A stretch of 20,636 nt of DNA from the NCBI GenBank assembly GCA_003427395.1, contig BFEA01000266.1, positions 1,524,123-1,544,758 on the forward strand, given 5' to 3'. The position numbers were made by a program, and so were the translations under genes. The DNA comes from Chara braunii. Taxonomy: Eukaryota; Streptophyta; Charophyceae; Charales; Characeae. The notes under the pieces are model-generated. The model had not been told where the DNA came from, did not search any database, and was given only the letters and a program-made list of their open reading frames with translations. Shown here piece after piece: positions 18,088 to 20,636 of the stretch. Position 1 is the first letter of the stretch, and every line of letters begins with the position of its first letter.

Positions 18088-18396
18088 TCAGAAAGTCAAA
18101 CAACTCATCCGCAACAGGCACGGGTAAGTTGTTCTGTAACGGTTAAGACCGCGGTAGACAATGTAGAGGCGAAGAGTTTCGTTCACTTTGCTAGCAACTT
18201 GAAAGAGGACGGGTGCACCCCAAGGGGAGTTACTGGGTTTAATGAAACCCAGTTGAAGGAGTTCCTCAAGCTGACGCTTGAGTTCCGTCGCCTCTGGAAT
18301 CGAGAGTCGGTGCGGTGCCTGATGGTGAACACGATAGTCAGGCACGAGCTGGATAGAATGCTCTATACCGCGCTGTCGGTGTGAATACCCTTACAA
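18088..18396 (-). pseudogene. Gypsy RT, N-terminal fragment
   Basis: The frame reads GIEHSIQLVPDYRVHHQ, then RLSIPEATELKRQLEELL, LGFIKPSNSPWGAPVLF and ETLRLYIVYRGLNR, the canonical start of gypsy reverse transcriptase. The usual CIDYRGLN Asp is Val here. A one-base shift near TACCCGTGCC changes frame; the other phase continues with PVADELFDFL, the family's YPIPRIDEL-type block. Homology stops abruptly near 18084, before catalytic motif A. Confidence 0.88.
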
Positions 18397-18901
18397 GGGT
18401 ATCCGCCCTCATTTTTGCAAGCGACATAAAATAGATAGTTTAAAGTTTGAATACACCGCGTGAGTCGCGGCAGTGTCCGTTGTCTATGCGGCCGATGATT
18501 GACTAGAATAAAGAGAGCGTGGACGCGAGAAATTGAGGCGCGCGTGATCTTCGTAATTGATGATGATTAAAGAGTTGGCATGATCGTTGGCCGGATTTTT
18601 ATTTTCTGATTAAGTTAGGATTAAAAGATTTTCGTCCCTTGATTGGTGCGATTGCAAGTGACTCATGCAAACGTACGGAGGACGGCCTAAACAATAGTGA
18701 GACTTCTGCACGATAAACGGGGCACGCGGCATCGAAGGCTGGCGGGGCGCGTTCCGTGTTTATTTTTAAATTTTATTTATTTCATTTTTGCCCTTGCTGG
18801 TAGTCAGTTCCGAGACCCGCGGTGAGACCGACGAGTCTGGTCTAGCTAGTGCACCATTGAACTGCTGGAAAGCGGGTCCGCGATCGGGTTCTCGCATGTT
18901 T
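18397..18901. other. Stretch between the retrotransposon and rRNA fragments
   Basis: No gene is recognisable. It begins with a perfect hairpin ATACCCTT-AC-AAGGGTAT (18385-18402) at the point where RT homology ends. The middle is AT-rich with GATGATGATTAAAG and TTTATTTTTAAATTTTATTT. No gag, tRNA-complementary primer site or LTR is identifiable. Confidence 0.45.
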
Positions 18902-19165
18902 GGGATGCTGGCAAAATTCCTCTATCCCATCCATCTTGGAATATGGGCCGGGGAGTTTAACGTGCATGCGAGCTGGTCGGTGATTAGCCCACGAGGCGGA
19001 AGGAGCCTGGAATGCGCGGGCCCTTTGCGGGTATACCGCCCACCAGCCGCGAGCCTTCGGTGAGAGGTTTGAGTGTGAGCATGCCCGCTGGATCCCGCAA
19101 GATGGTGAGTTATGCCTTGGTGGGGTTGTGGGGGCACCTGTGGGAGGCTGCCTCAACGGTGGTTC
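18902..19165 (+). pseudogene. LSU (25S/28S) rRNA fragment A, domain II
   Basis: It aligns by eye with nuclear LSU rRNA: CCATCTTGGAATATGGGCC (normally CCGTCTTGAAACACGGACC), GGGAGTTTAACGTGCATGCGAG, GGTTTGAGTGTGAGCATGCC and GCAAGATGGTGAGTTATGCC (normally GAAAGATGGTGAACTATGCC), then a GGGAGGCTGCCTCAACGG end. Changes at nearly invariant positions mark it as a pseudogene and not a working rRNA gene. Confidence 0.85.
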
Positions 19166-19335
19166 TCGTGGAACCTTTCCCCACGTCGGTCTTCAAAGTG
19201 CTCATTTGAATATTCGGTACTACCACCAAGATCTGCGCCGGGGCCTACTGCACCTGGAACCATGGTAAAGGCCTGCGGCAAGGACGTTCCGCCAACGCCG
19301 CGAGCACTCTGTGTATGAGCTGCCCATAGGAGGCC
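19150..19335 (-). pseudogene. LSU rRNA fragment B, inverted
   Basis: The minus strand reads GCAGATCTTGGTGGTAGTA, then AATATTCAAATGAGCACTTTG, then GACGTGGGGAAAGGTTCCACG, a hallmark of nuclear LSU rRNA several hundred nucleotides downstream of fragment A in a normal gene. It lies in opposite orientation, wedged between fragments A and C. Upstream homology fades near 19300; the junction with A is around 19158-19165. Confidence 0.88.
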
Positions 19336-19344
19336 TGAGAGGGT

Positions 19345-19535
19345 AGTAAGCCCCGCCTGAGCGGAGCGGATTAGAGAGGCTGCGGTGGAAACCGCAGCAG
19401 TACTGACGGGCATACCGTTCGTCGGACTTGGGTACAGGGGCGAAAGACTACCGTCTAGTAGCTGGTTCCCTCCGGAGTTCCCTTCTGGGAAGCCGGAGCT
19501 GCTGAGCAGTTTTGTTGCTCGGCCGATGGGACCAA
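19345..19535 (+). pseudogene. LSU rRNA fragment C, overlapping fragment A
   Basis: It restarts at GCCTGAGCGGAGCG, repeating about 50 bp of LSU already present at the end of fragment A. It continues with GCAGTACTGACG, GTTCGTCGGACTTGGGTACA, GGGGCGAAAGACTA, TCTAGTAGCTGGTTCCCTCC and AGCCGGAGCT. About six bases of the normal CTAATCGAACCATCTAG are missing. Confidence 0.88.
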
Positions 19536-19584
19536 GCGCTACGGCAGGGGGCATTGGGCAAGGCGCACAGTGCCGCTGCTGCAT

Positions 19585-19650
19585 GCAACATCGGACTATC
19601 CAGTAGTTGGCTTCCTCCGAAGTTTTTTTGCGGGACGGCTGGAGAATCGT
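19585..19650 (+). pseudogene. LSU rRNA fragment D, degenerate repeat of C
   Basis: TCCAGTAGTTGGCTTCCTCCGAAG followed by GGACGGCTGGAG is a second, more diverged copy of the TCTAGTAGCTGGTTCCCTCCGAAG region, about 147 bp after the first. Similarity fades quickly on both sides. Confidence 0.65.
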
Positions 19651-20330
19651 CCGGTAGTCGAATCGGGCTGCTGCATAGAGAATGCGCTAGCCAAAGGAGG
19701 CGAGTGAGCTGGTCACTGGGAGAAGATGAAGGAAAAAGGAGTGAAATGAACCTGGCTGGATTTCATGCCGGGTGCATTCGAAGAAAGGAATGGCTGAGAG
19801 GAAGAGTGACAGGCGACAGTAGAATGTAACGGAATCAAGCAGAGGAAGAGGCGATCCCGGGGTTTTTGCCCCGGGCGAGTCAGATAATAATGTTATTTTT
19901 TGCATTAGATTGGTAGAAATAGAGGTTAGTGAAAAGGGGTGGTGCGCCGATAGAAAACGAAGATGGCGGACTGCGGACTTGAGCACAGCAGGAAAGTGGG
20001 ATCATAACCGATTGGGGATGGAATTGGAGGAAGGAAGAACCATAGTGGAGGTTTTTACCCCGGGCGAGCGCAATGGTGCAATTAGTTTGATGAGAGAGTC
20101 GGTAGTTTAGAAGTTAGTGAAGAAAAGTCCCGCGCGGAGCTATGGCGGGAGGAGGATGGGGAAAAAGGAAAACGGGTGTATCTCGCCCGATTCTTGACTG
20201 AGTCGGGCGAGGTAAAGTGCTAATGTGAGATTCTGGTGCAGGGAGATTATGGTGGAGAAGGCAGATCTGAGAATGGGTCACTAGATTTTGCGGTACGGGG
20301 TGCGAGGAACTGCATGAGGAAGGATGCATA
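19651..20330. repeat. Two-copy 187-bp repeat with GC-rich hairpins
   Basis: GGTTTTTGCCCCGGGCGAG (near 19861) and GGTTTTTACCCCGGGCGAG (near 20048) begin two copies that also share GCAWTTAG-like and AGGTTAGTGAA/AAGTTAGTGAA motifs. CCCGGGG/CCCCGGG (19856-19875) forms a 7-bp hairpin. CTCGCCCGA/TCGGGCGAG (20182-20211) forms a 9-bp perfect hairpin with a 12-base loop. CGGGCGAG occurs three times plus once inverted. No gene recognised. Confidence 0.6.
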
Positions 20331-20636
20331 CTTACCTGGTGTGCACCTGACACTGTTTTAAGCGAAAGATTCATCTGAATTTTCTCATCATGTCGAAAAG
20401 TAGCCTCCCTCTATCTAACTCTCTCGTGCGCACGCTCGGCGATGGTTGCATCTGACTGCCCCTTAGTCCATACTCACACCAGGGTTTCTTGTCGATATAA
20501 CTGATCGTCACGGTGCATAATTCCATATTCTGGCGGAAGATACATTCGATTTTCCTCCTTCCAGCGATGGGAGCAGGGCATGAGGTAAGCCGCGGGGTCG
20601 GAGACTTACCTGTTAGCGGGTGCGTTGCTCACATTC
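20331..20636 (-). other. Possible minus-strand exon(s) with consensus splice donors
   Basis: On the minus strand, ACACCAG|GTAAGTAT (near 20331-20340) and GCTAACAG|GTAAGTCT (near 20604-20613) match the 5' splice-site consensus, and GGTGTGAGTATG (near 20480) is a weaker candidate. Between them two minus frames stay open for 25-60 codons, one containing NRMYLPPEYGIMHRDDQ and another ECIFRQNMELCTVTISY. No homology is recognised and the window ends here, so a truncated spliced gene is only a possibility. Confidence 0.2.

Larger units (their letters stand above)
15407..18396 (-). mobile_element. Decayed Ty3/gypsy chromovirus pol, partly inverted
   Basis: Read on the minus strand, the order is RT N-terminal part, RNase H, integrase zinc region, integrase core, GPY/F, chromodomain: the standard order of a chromodomain-bearing Ty3/gypsy element. 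No gag, protease, primer binding site or LTR is recognisable, and the 5' side stops at a TAA near 18401. The copy is interrupted by frameshifts (near 18110 and 17175), in-frame stops (near 16708, 16309, 16276 and 15617) and a roughly 440-bp inversion inside RT. It cannot encode a working polyprotein. Confidence 0.9.

Noticed and set aside
20328-20339. ATACTTACCTGG, identical to the 5' end of U1 snRNA
   Set aside because: The following bases do not match U1 stem-loops or an Sm site. The complement is simply a consensus splice donor (CCAGGTAAGTAT).

Overview
The window looks like repeat-rich nuclear DNA of a large eukaryotic genome. There are no operons, no bacterial-type gene packing, and no gene that is intact from end to end. 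It holds microsatellite and satellite arrays, a decayed chromodomain-bearing Ty3/gypsy retrotransposon, a decayed gene of a DUF7869-like (putative transposase-like) family, and broken pieces of nuclear-type large-subunit (LSU) rRNA. The chromovirus and the plant-like LSU sequence suggest a green plant or streptophyte alga; a charophyte such as Chara would fit, but this is inference and the species cannot be read from the window.

Layout. 1-330 is a (GA)n microsatellite. 330-3100 has no recognisable gene but holds small tandem repeats, an 82-bp repeat with E2F-like sites, a duplicated block with CRE-type TGACGTCA octamers, a 22-bp minisatellite and a 143-bp foldback. 3100-4690 is a 363-bp tandem array followed by a shorter two-copy repeat. 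4960-6194 is rich in single N bases and contains unrecognised open frames. 6500-8740 is a chain of different tandem arrays (about 369, 276 and 151 bp).

8870-11660 is the DUF7869-like gene. An N-terminal open frame, a helix-turn-helix/zinc half and an RNase-H-like catalytic half are separated by an in-frame stop and a frameshift. 12177-13281 holds a small ORF with a possible PC4-like single-strand DNA binding domain, and a truncated second copy of it. 13282-15400 is mostly AT-rich and non-coding.

15407-18396 is the minus-strand Ty3/gypsy pol (RT, RNase H, integrase, GPY/F, chromodomain). It is broken by stops and frameshifts, and its RT middle part lies inverted on the plus strand. 18900-19650 is a mosaic of LSU rRNA fragments, again with one piece inverted. 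19850-20636 has a two-copy repeat with GC-rich hairpins and possible minus-strand splice donors.

The most unusual signal is a 14-bp palindrome, TCGGATNNATCCGA. It recurs about 18 times between 2.1 and 14.3 kb, inside at least four tandem arrays whose unit sequences are otherwise unlike each other, and also outside arrays. It is nearly absent after 14.3 kb. A second signal is that the scattered N bases fall, where this can be tested, at sites that differ between neighbouring repeat copies. They therefore probably mark unresolved multi-copy families rather than random sequencing failure.
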